This document shows, in pieces, positions 1 to 11,282 of a DNA stretch of 64,000 bases. The stretch is from Gordius sp. MW1 (taxonomy: Eukaryota > Nematomorpha > Gordioida > Gordea > Gordiidae). The first letter of the stretch is position 1, and each line of letters begins with the position of its first letter. The DNA lies in NCBI GenBank assembly GCA_964036665.1, contig OZ038527.1, forward strand, positions 17,134,221-17,198,220. The letters run 5' to 3'. Both the position numbers and the translations under genes were made by a program. Under the pieces are notes generated by a model that was not told where the DNA came from, made no database searches, and was given only the letters and a program-made list of their open reading frames with translations.

Positions 1-521
1 GTCTCCTTTAAGGTGAGTTGTCAGCTGAGGTCCCGATTGTTTAAGACTCTTAATAAATTCTTCTTGATCGAATTGTCCCAATTTCGGCCATTTCTAGATG
101 TCATCATAATAATAAAAAATATAAAGGATTAGGGAACATGTGGCAAAATAATAAAAAAAACAATCCCTAATTGCCCCTCCCTTTTAATAGAATCCTGGGT
201 AAGCCCATAATAATTGAGGAGTATATCGCAAAACAAACAAAATTTATCAGTATACTGAATTAAAACCCAATCACAAATATAGGATTACCTTGTAGGGAGA
301 AATTTCGTCAAACAACGGTAATAAGCAGGCAATGTATCTTTCCTTAAATAGATAGTTTGCAATATAATATGACCAAATTGATGTAATAAATTACCAAAGG
401 GATCATAAAACTTTGGGTGAGTTCGGTGAAATAGCGCCTTAGCATCGCGTTTTGAACTTCGGCCGGCCTCTTTTGAGACTGCAATCGCCGAATTTTGTAT
501 AAAAAATGCGGTTGTTAACAT
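1..521 (-). CDS. Possible 3' part of an unidentified gene (two exon-like segments)
   Basis: On the minus strand an open frame with ATG at 521 runs to a good donor (AAG|GTAATC) after 289. It encodes a hydrophobic N-terminus (MLTTAFFIQNSAIAV, signal- or mitochondrial-target-like), then a basic stretch and FYDPFGNLLHQFGH. After an intron of about 195 bp an acceptor (tctag) precedes 93, and one frame stays open to the window edge (KWPKLGQFDQEEFIKSLKQ). The splice phases do not agree for that frame (2 against 0); the in-phase frame stops after about 24 codons. Residue composition is protein-like but I do not recognise the family. The gene may be cut by the window edge or be a chance frame. Confidence 0.3.
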
Positions 522-545
522 GCAAGAGACACGCAAATATTTCAA

Positions 546-2508
546 ATTAAGTGCTAAGTTGGAAATTAGCTTTAAAATAAACGTTAATACATTATAACTA
601 ATAGAATTATTGAGATAATTTTACTAGGTTAATGTTAAAAACGTTGATAAATCGCTCACTTATAGTTTTCTACGGCAAATTAATTTTATTGACACCACTA
701 ATTTTAATTCAAAAATAACCAATATAAAATTAATTTATCCTATAATTAGCAAAAAAAAGTGTTAAAAAACAAGAATAACGACACTGATTACTTTTATTAA
801 TCTTTCGAGAAAGCTTTTGTCTTTTCGAATGAAGGATTTCGTTTTCGTGTAAACCCCTTGAAACAAAAAAGATTATCTTTATCGTAAAATCGACAATTTT
901 TTTATACCTGTTTTAGTATCGAACGGTTGCATGGTAGTTTTCTTGAGCTTGCTGTGTTTATGAGATTTACCTTTTTGTGTAAAAAAACTTGTTATCATTG
1001 GCATCTGATAAACGACAATTTAAAGATAATTTTTACTAAATAAATTTTACAAGGCATAAAAAGGTCCTTAAAGTAAGCTTATAAAAAATTCCAATATTGT
1101 GCTATACTTTTATGTTAAAATCCCATCTAATCAATTAACGGTGTATTGCCAATTTTTACAAGTGTTCCACTCATTTTTGAATCAATGTTTTATTAGTTTT
1201 TTTTTGTATTAAAATAATGTACATTTGTAAGAAAGTCAACTATATAAATTAGTAAACATAAGGTTAACAAAATAGATGCATTGGTTTAAAAAAATCTAAA
1301 TCTTGACCATTCAAGAAATGCACAACTAGTTTAATATCCGACTTTAAAAAGACACCTAATATTGACTCAGAGTAAATTTAAAAGGACATTATATAATTAT
1401 AACCGAAAATCTATGACTCATTTCATAAAAGATACTGTTCTACTGACTTAATGAAAAAGGGCTTAATGTATAAAAAGGAAAACTGTATTATTAATTATGC
1501 CAAATAGTAATGGACTTATTTTTGTTTTATAATTTCAATGCTAATTACGAGATAGATGATCAACGCGAATGATGTGTGGCCAATGTTGTAGCGACTTGGC
1601 GAAGAATGGATTTGTGACACCGAGTATGACCGAAGGGCTAACGTTCAAATTTTAAATTATATTTTAATTAATTTAAATGTAATTTGTTTAAACAAAAAAT
1701 CAAAATACATCATGAAAAATCAAATAAAATATTTTTGCTATAGTTTCAAAAAACGTTAATATCATGTCACCCATCGTACCTAATATCTTTTTGCACATAT
1801 TTCTTAAAATCTTGATCGTGGATGGTAAAGTAGGGTCGATAGTCGGAGGCGTATTTGAGTGGCCATATTATGCTATAAAGTGGTAAAAAATGAATATTTT
1901 AGGCTTGACAACCTTTTCAACAATTTATATCATTTATATTAATTTATATATATATAGGCTTCGAATAAAAATTATTTTATTTTGATAACAAAAATGATGT
2001 CGTTCCTCATATGCATAAAATGAAAAATTATTTTAGCAACTCTTACCTAACAAGCGCTTCGACAATGGAGGAACAAACGGACGGATTGGATCCGATTACT
2101 AAAATTGGCTATTTTTTATAAAATAAATAATATTTTTTATTACATAATGTATCAAAGGCTAAAGCAAAAATATCATATAAAAAATGAGGTTATTTGTATG
2201 ATTTTAAAATTTCTCATACTTCACACGTAATCACAAGTTCCCACAACAGGTGCACTTGAGTAATAATCGGTAAAAGACAACTATATAAAATAAAATTATG
2301 TTTTAAATCAAGTTTTAAATTTAAAAAAGGCCAATTGTAGTTTAAACTCAATTTTTCATTAAAAGAAGATTTGCATTTAAACAAAGAAATATCAAATAGT
2401 TGATAAGTCGTGAAAAATTTACTATCCAATGAAAAAGCAAAAATTAAGGTCAACAATAATAGCTGAGCAAAAGTGATGAAAATAAACGCAGAAAAATAAT
2501 AATCAGAC
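546..2508. other. AT-rich stretch with no recognised feature
   Basis: No coding frame, transposon end or repeat that I can support; mostly A/T-rich DNA with frequent stops on both strands. Confidence 0.5.
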
Positions 2509-2638
2509 CTGGGCGTAGCCCATTGAAATTAGAAAGGGGCAATAATGATTTAGGGAGGGGCAAAATGATCATTTTTTGAACCTTTAGCCATAGAGGGGGG
2601 CAGCCTCCCCTCCCTGCCCCCTCCTCGGCTACGCCCAG
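2509..2638. mobile_element. MITE of the 'gggcgtagcc' family
   Basis: A 130 bp element bounded by the inverted repeats CTGGGCGTAGCC and GGCTACGCCCAG. Inside are the family hallmarks: a G-rich then C-rich block and a short spacer reading aggggcaaaatgatcatttt. Related copies lie at 25304-25417 with 28923-28972, and at 28489-28677, 41556-41690, 43707-43875 and 62039-62204. No convincing flanking duplication is visible for this copy. It has no coding capacity and is presumably mobilised by a hAT transposase. Confidence 0.7.
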
Positions 2639-2639
2639 A

Positions 2640-5075
2640 TAATTAGTTACGACTTATATAAAAACTAAGGAACCTGTATAAATCCATATCGAATAGGTTG
2701 GGTATGAAAATGTTGTTACAATTGCTTTCGTTCGGGGTTAGGGCTTCGCTACGATAAAGATCCAACAGGTGGGTGTTAGAAAGTAAATCTTCATTTTTGG
2801 GTATGCGACACTGCAAGTAATCGAACATTAAGATAATAATTTTTATTAATCAAAAATAGAAATTAACTTGTTACAAAACGCTTAGCCAATTAAAACTTAT
2901 TAAAATTCTCACTAAACCGGAACCATGTATTGCCAACAGCTTGGAAAAGTGGTTAAGAAGTTTTACCCACTCCTCCTGAATTAATAATACTAATTTAGAT
3001 AAAAGATTTCAAATGCCTATGGGTCCAGAAATCAGATAATAAATATTTTCTAAGTAGGTTAAAAATTTTAGATGGAGAGAGAATACGGAAAAGTTTTCAA
3101 ATGATAATGTTTGCCTTACTTTTTTATTTGAGCTAGATATAAAAACAACTAATTAATTATTCAATTTTTTAAAAACTTAAAAATAGGTGGCAAAAAGCTA
3201 AAATATAAAAAAATGATAAGAGTTGCCTAAAAATAGCATTTAACCACCAAGCCTAGTCCAGAAAATATTAAATATTACACCAATATATTGAAATATTTTA
3301 CCCTACAGACAGACCTACACCACGAAGGACATAAATATTATTTATTAAATATTGTAAATAGTCTTTTGTTTCATTCAAACTAATTTTGATAATAGTTAAT
3401 GCATCCTTCTAGGAAGTTTGTGTTAAAGACCAAGAAAATAAAACAAAACAAAATTACATCAAATTTACGTTTTTTTAATTTCAAAAAAACCTACAAAAAA
3501 GCATTTTGGGTATTAATGGTTGTAATTATGTTAAATGTTACGAGTAAATAAAAAGATACTTTGATAATTTTTCCCATAAATGGTAAATTTAATATGGTCC
3601 CTGACATTGGAGAAGGCCATTGATCAATATCGTGACAAGCTAAAATCATAAAAATACAAATAATAGTGATTTTATAGTTTTTAAAAATAAAGTTAAATAT
3701 GGCAATATTTAAAATTATTTATTATTATAAAATATACGTTAATAACTAAAATTAAAGTGACTATTTTATATCAATTAAAATTACATGTTTCAAGGGTTGG
3801 TAGTCCTGAATCAAAGTACATTGGTGCAATTTCTTGAACAATATAATAAAATAAATTGTGCAAAGGATATTTTGTTAGTAATAACAAGCTCTAACAGGTT
3901 ATAATATATAGAATATTTTTATATACTTTCTGAAAATATCCTCTTTGGTAATTTGCATCTTTAACTTGCCTGAAATACACATACCCATTATAAAAATTAT
4001 CAGACATCTATATAACAAATAATGTTAAAAGGTAGATTATACATATAGATAAATGACAACCTCATTTCTAATTAGGCATTCTGAGTTAAGATTTGTGAAT
4101 AGAGATAAGGATTTACGATGAGAAATTGTAATAGGGAGCCTAAAATGGTAAACTGTATCTCCTATGCATGCTATGATATTATTAAATAACATAAAATTTT
4201 ATTTACCAGAGTTTGAATCAGGGAAGGACAAAAAACATATATTCATTTTCTGTTTCTAATCTATATTAAAAAAAAGTTAATTTACCTCTTTTTCGGTTAG
4301 TTTTAATGATTGAGGGTAGACTAACTATATCAATACAATATAAGCATTCATATATAATCAACCTCAATGGCTTGTCCCAATTCTAAATCAAACTTGACTA
4401 CTATCAATGCATAAAACCACTTTTTAAAGTTATCCCATGGTAAAATGGCCTCACAATTGGCTTTGTTATCTAAAGCCCTATCCATTTAAAGCTAGGTAAA
4501 ATTTACCATATGACATGTATTATCCTAACGACAACCGAGTACATTTGAAATTAAAGATGTATAATTCGTTTTATGAATTTTTAATTCTCCTCTTTACCAT
4601 GTATTAGGTCCCACAATCGTGGTTTTTTTTAAAAATATTCTTCTAATTTGATCGGGTAAGCTCCATGTCCTCATTGATCTCCTTGGTTTTTTAACTTTGT
4701 CTACTTGCCCTTTTCACATAAAACAATCGTAGTTCCTCCCAGGTACTTGCAATTCCAATATTTTTTAATTTACTCATTTGGCAATTACCACCGATTTTGT
4801 TAATATAGTCCGCCATAGGCTGAAGCATATTTGCCTTAAGACAGTTATTTGTAGTGGGGTAGACAAGAGGGTTTTTAAGAGAACCCCTCATTTGACACAA
4901 TTTTTCAATTTTTCCTTAAATATATAAAACAAAATTATAATACTAAGACTATTGTAATATTGTCTTAGTTTATCTGCTCATTTTAAAAATATTTATTCAG
5001 AAATTTTGCTTCATTATTGCGCGCTTAAAAATAAAAAATTAAATAGTTTTATTTATTTGTTTGTTAAAAAAACTA
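2640..5075. other. AT-rich stretch, one weak coding-like frame
   Basis: Nothing identified with confidence. A minus-strand frame of 69 codons at 4691-4900 contains GIASTWEELRLFYVKRA, which looks protein-like, but it has no recognisable family, splice context or repeat partner. Confidence 0.4.
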
Positions 5076-5600
5076 CTAAAGTTGAAGAGGAAGATGCTAG
5101 TAAAAGCCAGATTTTATTAATAGAAGGTAGGTAATAAATTATTTTTATAAGTGTTTAACTTTACCTTAGGTTCTTTGTTTTTATAAATTGCGAGTGTTAA
5201 TACTAATATGGAGGAGAATAATAATAAAATGCAAATAAATAATATTCAAATTAGATAAGAATTTTACAAAGCGTTTTGCAGGCTTTATTCATGCCTATTT
5301 AATTTTTAAACTTACTTTAAAATCTATTTTCTTTAGAATTCTACAAAATAGCATGATGATGAATTCCACTAAAAATTAATATTCCTTATGGTTAATTCAT
5401 TTTTGAAGTCTACTTTTAGATGGTTATGACTTAGCCAACTTTATCAAAGCAAATGTGGTTGGCATTGTCAAGGTTAATTTTAAAAATTCCGGCCGGCGGA
5501 TTGTTTATAAACGTGCGTTACGTGGATGGGCTTTTCTATAATAATACGGGCCGGGTGTGGGCGGGCTTTAGTGTAACAAAACGGGGTTGGGCCGAGTGTA
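5076..5600 (+). repeat. Dispersed repeat, copy 1 (GGCCGGGC-tailed)
   Basis: About 500 bp that align, with gaps, to 32735-33182 in the same orientation. Shared blocks include gaagatgctarta, ttctttgtwtatara, ttaatattcctyatggttaa, gatgggctttttst and a terminal GC-rich tail (cgggccggg). The open frame at 5453-5728 is only the translated GC-rich tail. It is probably a non-autonomous transposon; ends and target duplication were not resolved. Confidence 0.6.
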
Positions 5601-5756
5601 ACTATAAGTTGGCCGCGTTCCGACCAGAAATGTTCGTGGAAACCTGTCCCCATTCATGCATGTGTTTATCTATAGACAGGCTAGTACAGAGTGCCAAAAA
5701 TAGCGTAAAACCACTAGCTCCAAAATAAAAGTGAAAGATAGGGGTTGAAGTATTTA

Positions 5757-6976
5757 ATTGGCGACACGAAAAACATTATAAGTAGTTTATAATATGGATT
5801 CAGGTTAATCCCGCACTTTCACCTAATTCTTCATGCTTAAATCAAAAAACCTTAACAAGCGATATGCAACACAAAGTCTATCGCATGAGATGTTTTTCAT
5901 CGCCCTTCCTTTAATTTTCTAAATAAACTTATCTATATATTAAGATATTTATATGCAAGCAAGACACATAAAGTTTAGCAATTATGATCCTTAACCCGCC
6001 AGGATATAAAAATAGATTAGTTTCGAGTTGTAATAATATGATTTCCCTCTCCCCAACATGAAACATCAAATATTGGCAGAATAAAATTGGTGTCAGAAAT
6101 TAGATCTGAACGAGGAAAGGGAATCTTAAGTAAATGGCTATACTACTTGTACCCCAGCTCTCGGGAACGTATCGAAATAATGCTTTCAAGTGTATTTTGT
6201 TCTCCCTATGTTATCATTAAGTGTTAAATGGTAGAGAGAGGATAATATTAAACATTTTTGGGGGTAGAAAAACAAGTTGCAGCCCTACAAAAAAAAATTT
6301 TAAGCCCGCATACGAGGTATTTGGCAATAGGTAAAAGGGTATTATTATCTACCGCCAAAGTTGATGAAGCAGCATTATTTACATATAAATTTATTAATTG
6401 ATCGAAAAAAATAATTTCCAAAATATGTATCGTTTATATTTTGAGAAATTTTTGATTTAACATTTGAGAGAAAATGCAATAAATATGTTGAATCTGTACC
6501 TTTTTAATGGTTAAACTTGAACTCAACTTTTGTCTTTCTGTCGTATATGTGAATATGTAAAAGAAGAATAGTTTAATTTAGTATAACTTTAATTTGTATA
6601 TCATTTTCTACAGACTATATTATTGCAATAATTAAATATTTTAATATTGTAAGCCAAAGCCGAGTTGGTAAAAACCATATGTTTTTGTGATTATCATTAT
6701 ATTTCTTCTTTGTTCATTAGTTTCCCCACCCGGGCCTAGTTACTAATAAAATTATCCTATTGATTTTTAATACTTTCAAAGAGATTTTTTTAGATAATTG
6801 AGATTTAAAAATTTGGTTGGGTTGTATTGCCTTCTCAAAATATATTAAGCTAATATTAACTGGTTTTGCATTAAAAAGTAGGGAAATAATATTTCTGAAC
6901 GCAGGGATGCGTGTATATTCTTATAGTAGAATAAATTATGCGTTGAACTAAATTTATAAACACTTTATTAATTCAT
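5757..6976. other. AT-rich intergenic stretch
   Basis: No gene or delimited element recognised. The only shared motif is taagccaaagccgagttggt at about 6650, which recurs at about 15240 within a 70-80 bp similar block, so a small dispersed repeat is likely. Confidence 0.4.
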
Positions 6977-6984
6977 GATACATA

Positions 6985-8860
6985 TAGAGCCCTGCAAAAT
7001 AAAAAATTTTCTGCCCCCCGGCCCGACTTCTCCCTTTTTACTTTTCCAAAGCCCGGCCCAAGCCCGAATGACTTTTTCCTTTTTTGCCCGACCCAAGCCC
7101 GACCCAATTTTTTAAATTAAACTTTTGAACAACTTTGTTTTTGAAAATTATTTCACCATCTATATAAAATGCATTAGATTGCTATTGCTCGTAATTTACA
7201 ACTAATAGGATAAGTTTAAAATAAAAAATTATTTTTCACTCGTTACAATTTAAATAGCAAATAATTTAAAATCAAAAAATAACTTTAAAAAATATACGTT
7301 ATTTAAAAGTTCCATAAAGTGATGGGAAAACCTCAGGTTTTGTCGACCTAACCTAATAAACTAGGGTTGCAAAAAATCTTTGAGGTCTTTTGAAAACGCT
7401 AACCTCTGCCTCGAGGTTATAGGTCAATATCAACATAAAACCTTGAGGTCAATATGTGTAGACTAACCTAAAGGTTAGGTTAGAGCGTAAAATTAACCTA
7501 ACGCTATGACGTTAATTTATAGAGCTAGCCTAAACCTTTAGGTTAATTTAATTTACCTAAGGTTAATATTTTTTTATATACTGTAAAATTTACTTAACTA
7601 CGGTCTTTTAGCACTTTGACTGCTTTATTTGTTACATATATAATATATAATTGAAATTTTAAGATTTATTTTAATTAAAAATAAGGCAAATTAAACTAAA
7701 AATACAATTTTAAATTATTTTAATTCTTTAATTTTTAAGGAAAAAATCGAGATTTGGGTTTTTAATATATACCTAGCTCAATAAATTGTTTTATTTCAAT
7801 CGCCACTATTTTGTAACGTATTCTTTTTTGTGCGATGTAGCGTGACTGATGGTGGTTGTATTTGTATTAATTGCTATACAATTTATGGGTCTTGCTACTT
7901 CTATCTTCTCTATGTGAAATATCAGTCACGCTACATCGCACAAAAAAGAATACGTTACAAAATGGTGGCGATTAGAAATAAAACAATTTATAGAGGGAGG
8001 TATATAATAAAAACCCAAATCTCGATTTCTTCCTTAAAAACTAAATAATTATAATAAATTAAATTTTCATCGTTAGTTTCCTTTATTTTCAATCTGAATA
8101 AATCTAAATATCTATTTTATATTATACACGTAAAAAATAAATAAGACAAAATGCTAAAGACCATAATTAAGTTGAAATTTAACAGTATATAAAAAAATAT
8201 TGACCTCAGGTTAGTTAAATTAACCTAAAGCTTTAGGCTTTTATTAATCAACCTAATAGCTTTTAGGTTAATTTTACTCTCTAACCTAAGCTTTAGGCTT
8301 TTAAATTGACCTCGAGGTTTAAGGTTAATTTTTACTTTAAACCTCGATGCAGAGGTTAGCGTTTCTAAAAGACCCTAGAGGTTTTTAAGGAACCTCTAAC
8401 CCAGCCTAAGGTTGACCTGGGCTTGACTCACGCCTAACTTTTTCCCACCACTAGTTTCATATAACAAACTTTCCGAAATATTAATTTATCTTATTTCTCA
8501 TGTTCTAACAACAGCTACTAAAAATATTTTAAATACTATAATAAGATTTGCAATTCAGGTCAGTAATATTATAATAGACAGAGGAAAAAAGGTGTAGTTT
8601 GGACCTATATTATGTACGCTGCTGTGCGAAGGTAATTATTTAATATCGAGTTGGGTTTATTCAAATTATATTTTATGATAGATTTGTTTGCTTCATATCA
8701 ATTCAGGCCGGGCTCAGGGCTCAGATCGGGCCGCCTCATCGGGACCAACCCGAGCCCGAGGCACTATACGTTCCGGAAATTCTGTCCGAGCCCGGCCCAA
8801 AACCCGATCGGGTCGGGCTTGGGGCAGTGTCGGGCTTCGGGCGGCCCATGCAGGTCTCTA
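6985..8860. mobile_element. hAT-type element (TAGAGMCCTGC ends) carrying an insertion
   Basis: Left end TAGAGCCCTGCA and right end TGCAGGTCTCTA are inverted repeats. They are followed inward by GC-rich 'cccgacccaagcccga' tracts, typical of this family's ends (compare 16653, 25037, 32042, 52428). The flanking 8-mers gatacata (6977-6984) and actacata (8861-8868) match at 6 of 8 positions, consistent with an old hAT duplication. It is interrupted by a palindromic MITE at 7317-8453. No transposase is visible. The frame at 8651-8884 is a by-product of the GC-rich end. Confidence 0.65.
7317..8453. mobile_element. 1.1 kb palindromic hAT-type MITE
   Basis: The two halves are reverse complements over nearly the full 1137 bp, with long arms rich in 'aggttaacctaa'. 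The inner 48 bp arms (about 7803-7850 and 7920-7967) are essentially perfect and surround a 70-base loop. The ends AAGTGATGGGAAAA and TTTTTCCCACCACTA are inverted repeats. They are flanked by gttccata (7309-7316) and gtttcata (8454-8461), an 8 bp duplication with one mismatch. This is a hAT signature. It inserted into the element at 6985-8860. The frame at 7830-8048 is just the palindrome centre. Confidence 0.88.
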
Positions 8861-8868
8861 ACTACATA

Positions 8869-10150
8869 TGACGGTAATTACTAATTTGGATATGAAAATT
8901 GGCGTTTATTCCTTAAGGGGAAAGATTTGTTTCATCTTTTAAGTCATTTACTGCAAACAATTTCTTTACCACTTTGATGAGCTGTCAAATTTACCTAAGG
9001 AACGCTGCATTCTTTCAATCTATTAAATAAAAATAGATTAGTTCCTTCGTTGTAATATGATGGCGTATGTCGTATTTGAGTAATTGACAAATGAAATCAG
9101 CCGGTGCAATCAATCGTGAAATTTTTTTTTATTTCGATGCTTCTTAGCTCCAAAATCCATTAGGAGTTTACGATTTGTGATGATGAAGTGGTAATATGTT
9201 CGCCAACCAGCTGAGATAAAATTGCGAGCCGACTATGTTAAAATGTGAACTTTTTTAGAACAGTAAAGAGCCATCGAATAAAACGGTCCACTTGTGCTGC
9301 TTCCTGTTAATAATAACATGTTGGGCCTGGTTGAATTTGTGAGGTTGCCATTGTTTGTAGGGAACCGTACTTGTTGATGGTGATTAATTTTTTAGCGCGC
9401 AGCAAGATATAATATCACTTTGTTAAGGAACTAACTAGTAAAAGTGTGTCAATGTTGCAGGGAAGCTCGTCTGTTGAAGAGTTACATTTTATACTGTAAT
9501 GAAAGTAGATGTAACGATTTTTTCGATGGCGAAATGCCTGTGACGATAGCTCAAATTGTTTGACGTCAGTAATTGGTTCTGTGTTAGTTGTAGCGACACA
9601 TTGCAAAACAATTACCAAGTATTTCCTAAATTAGTTCGGCAACGCAGTAAAAGAAAACTGCAATAGTTTCAGGTAGGTCCGAACTAGAAGTAGGGGGGGG
9701 GCGGGTTGAATATGTGTAGAATATACATGGTTTTCCCTGATAGATCTGTTACTTGTCCTGAATATGCTTCTTGAGGGCTTTGATAATTCCACTTGATGTA
9801 CGACATGGCTGTGGGTAGGGACTTTAACGAATAATTGGTTATGCTGACAGTTTTGTATGTGATCTTTTAGAGGCCAAAATAATGCCAAAAGGTAGTGTTA
9901 TAGGGGGTGGGGAAGATTAAAAATATGTGGCCGCTAAAAAAAGTGGGGTCACCATTTTAATATGTCATTAATTTATTAAACGGCGAACATTTATAATTAG
10001 GAAATATAAAAATTACAAAACTGTGTGTATATGTGTGTGTTATATGATCATACAGGGATGATTTGGTGCAAATTACCGAAATCAATATGAATTTATAGGA
10101 CGATTGTAGGCTTCTAGAAAAATCTAAATATATCTAATAATCTTCTAAGA
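8869..10150. other. No clear gene; weak decayed coding flavour
   Basis: The strands carry several medium open frames (minus 9415-9618 and 9631-9888) with higher GC than the surroundings. I see no catalytic motif, splice logic or repeat partner. Possibly a very old retroelement remnant. Confidence 0.3.
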
Positions 10151-10680
10151 AGAGTGTAGTTACATCAACATACATGACGCCAATCAAATTTGATGTCAGT
10201 TCCGAGAAATAAGTTAGTCACACGAATTGCGTCAAACGATTTCTTTTTCTAGAGAATCGCACACTATGACGTCAATCGATATTCCTTCCTAGAAACTCAT
10301 ATATTTTTAGAACTTCCGAGAAAATCATCTATTTTCCCATAAACTTTAAAAATGTTCCAGAAATAATTAGTGATTTTTCATATACTATATAAACGGATTT
10401 GTAAAAACTTCTTCCAATGTTTTTATATTTTCATTCGCGTATAATTTTATCCCTCTAAGAAATAAAATCGTTACCTCCTTGGAATAAAAGTCGCTACAAG
10501 ACGATCGATTGACGTCATAGATTGTGACATACATATTTTTATAAACTGACATCCTTAGTAATTTGAGAAATTGAATGATGTCACCTAGGCTGACTTAACT
10601 TATGTCACGTGTGACTAACGTCACTGCTGTCGTATAAATAACGTCACCACACATAAGACAACTTAGTCAATTGACTTTCA
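10150..10680. repeat. Segment with inverted and recurring TGACGTCA-like motifs
   Basis: Contains ctatgacgtcaatcgat (about 10265) and its reverse complement atcgattgacgtcatag (about 10503). Further gacgcca, gcgtcaa, aacgtcact and aacgtcacca copies lie around. The paired arms suggest a decayed inverted-repeat transposon; alternatively this is a cluster of CRE/bZIP-like sites. No ends or duplication could be placed. Confidence 0.4.
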
Positions 10681-10807
10681 TTAAGGCCTTTAAGTCATAG
10701 ATTAAAGCATATCCACTCAACTACTAATTTACGATCATACGTTTGAATATAGGATTGGCATCTTATGTATAAATTCTTAAGATATTAAATTTACATTACA
10801 AATTCCG

Positions 10808-11003
10808 GCACCCGGTCAAAGTAGCAGAAAAAAAGCAGCCAAATGGATCAGATCAAGAAGGAGGGTTAGGGTTTTAGGTTAGGATTAGGGTTATTTGCAC
10901 ATCAAATTCCCTCCCCATTTGAGATTTAATTCTAATATATTGATAATCTAAAAAAATATTTTTCTGCTACTTCTTCATCATTCTGCTACTTTGACCCCGA
11001 TTC
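10808..11003. mobile_element. 196 bp MITE with telomere-like core
   Basis: Inverted ends share GGTCAAAGTAGCAGAA and TTCTGCTACTTTGACC and are flanked by a perfect 9 bp direct repeat, caaattccg (10799-10807 and 11004-11012). The core holds degenerate TTAGGG-like repeats (gggttagggttttaggtta). A similar telomere-like block occurs in the inverted-repeat element at about 19800-20055. It lies about 280 bp upstream of the first MRPL58 exon found. Confidence 0.78.
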
Positions 11004-11282
11004 CAAATTCCGCTCACTTTAACTAAACTAGCTACTAGTAAACCGTAGCCAGTTGTCTCTAAAAATATTAACCATGTTTTTAAAAACGTTCAAAGGTAAA
11101 ACAAATTTCTTAGCTTAATAATAATTCTAGTTTATAAAACATGCATGACGTATTGCACTCAACCATTTCAAGTTAATTTTTAGTTTATAGTAAACAAATT
11201 TAAATCTTAGACTGTAGACAAATTCGCAGGATATATCCCAATTAGTAAATACTTTTATTAATATATCTTACAACTTTTAAAG

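Noticed and set aside
9415..9888. Two minus-strand frames of 67 and 85 codons
   Set aside because: No motif, splice context or repeat partner; likely chance frames in slightly GC-richer DNA.
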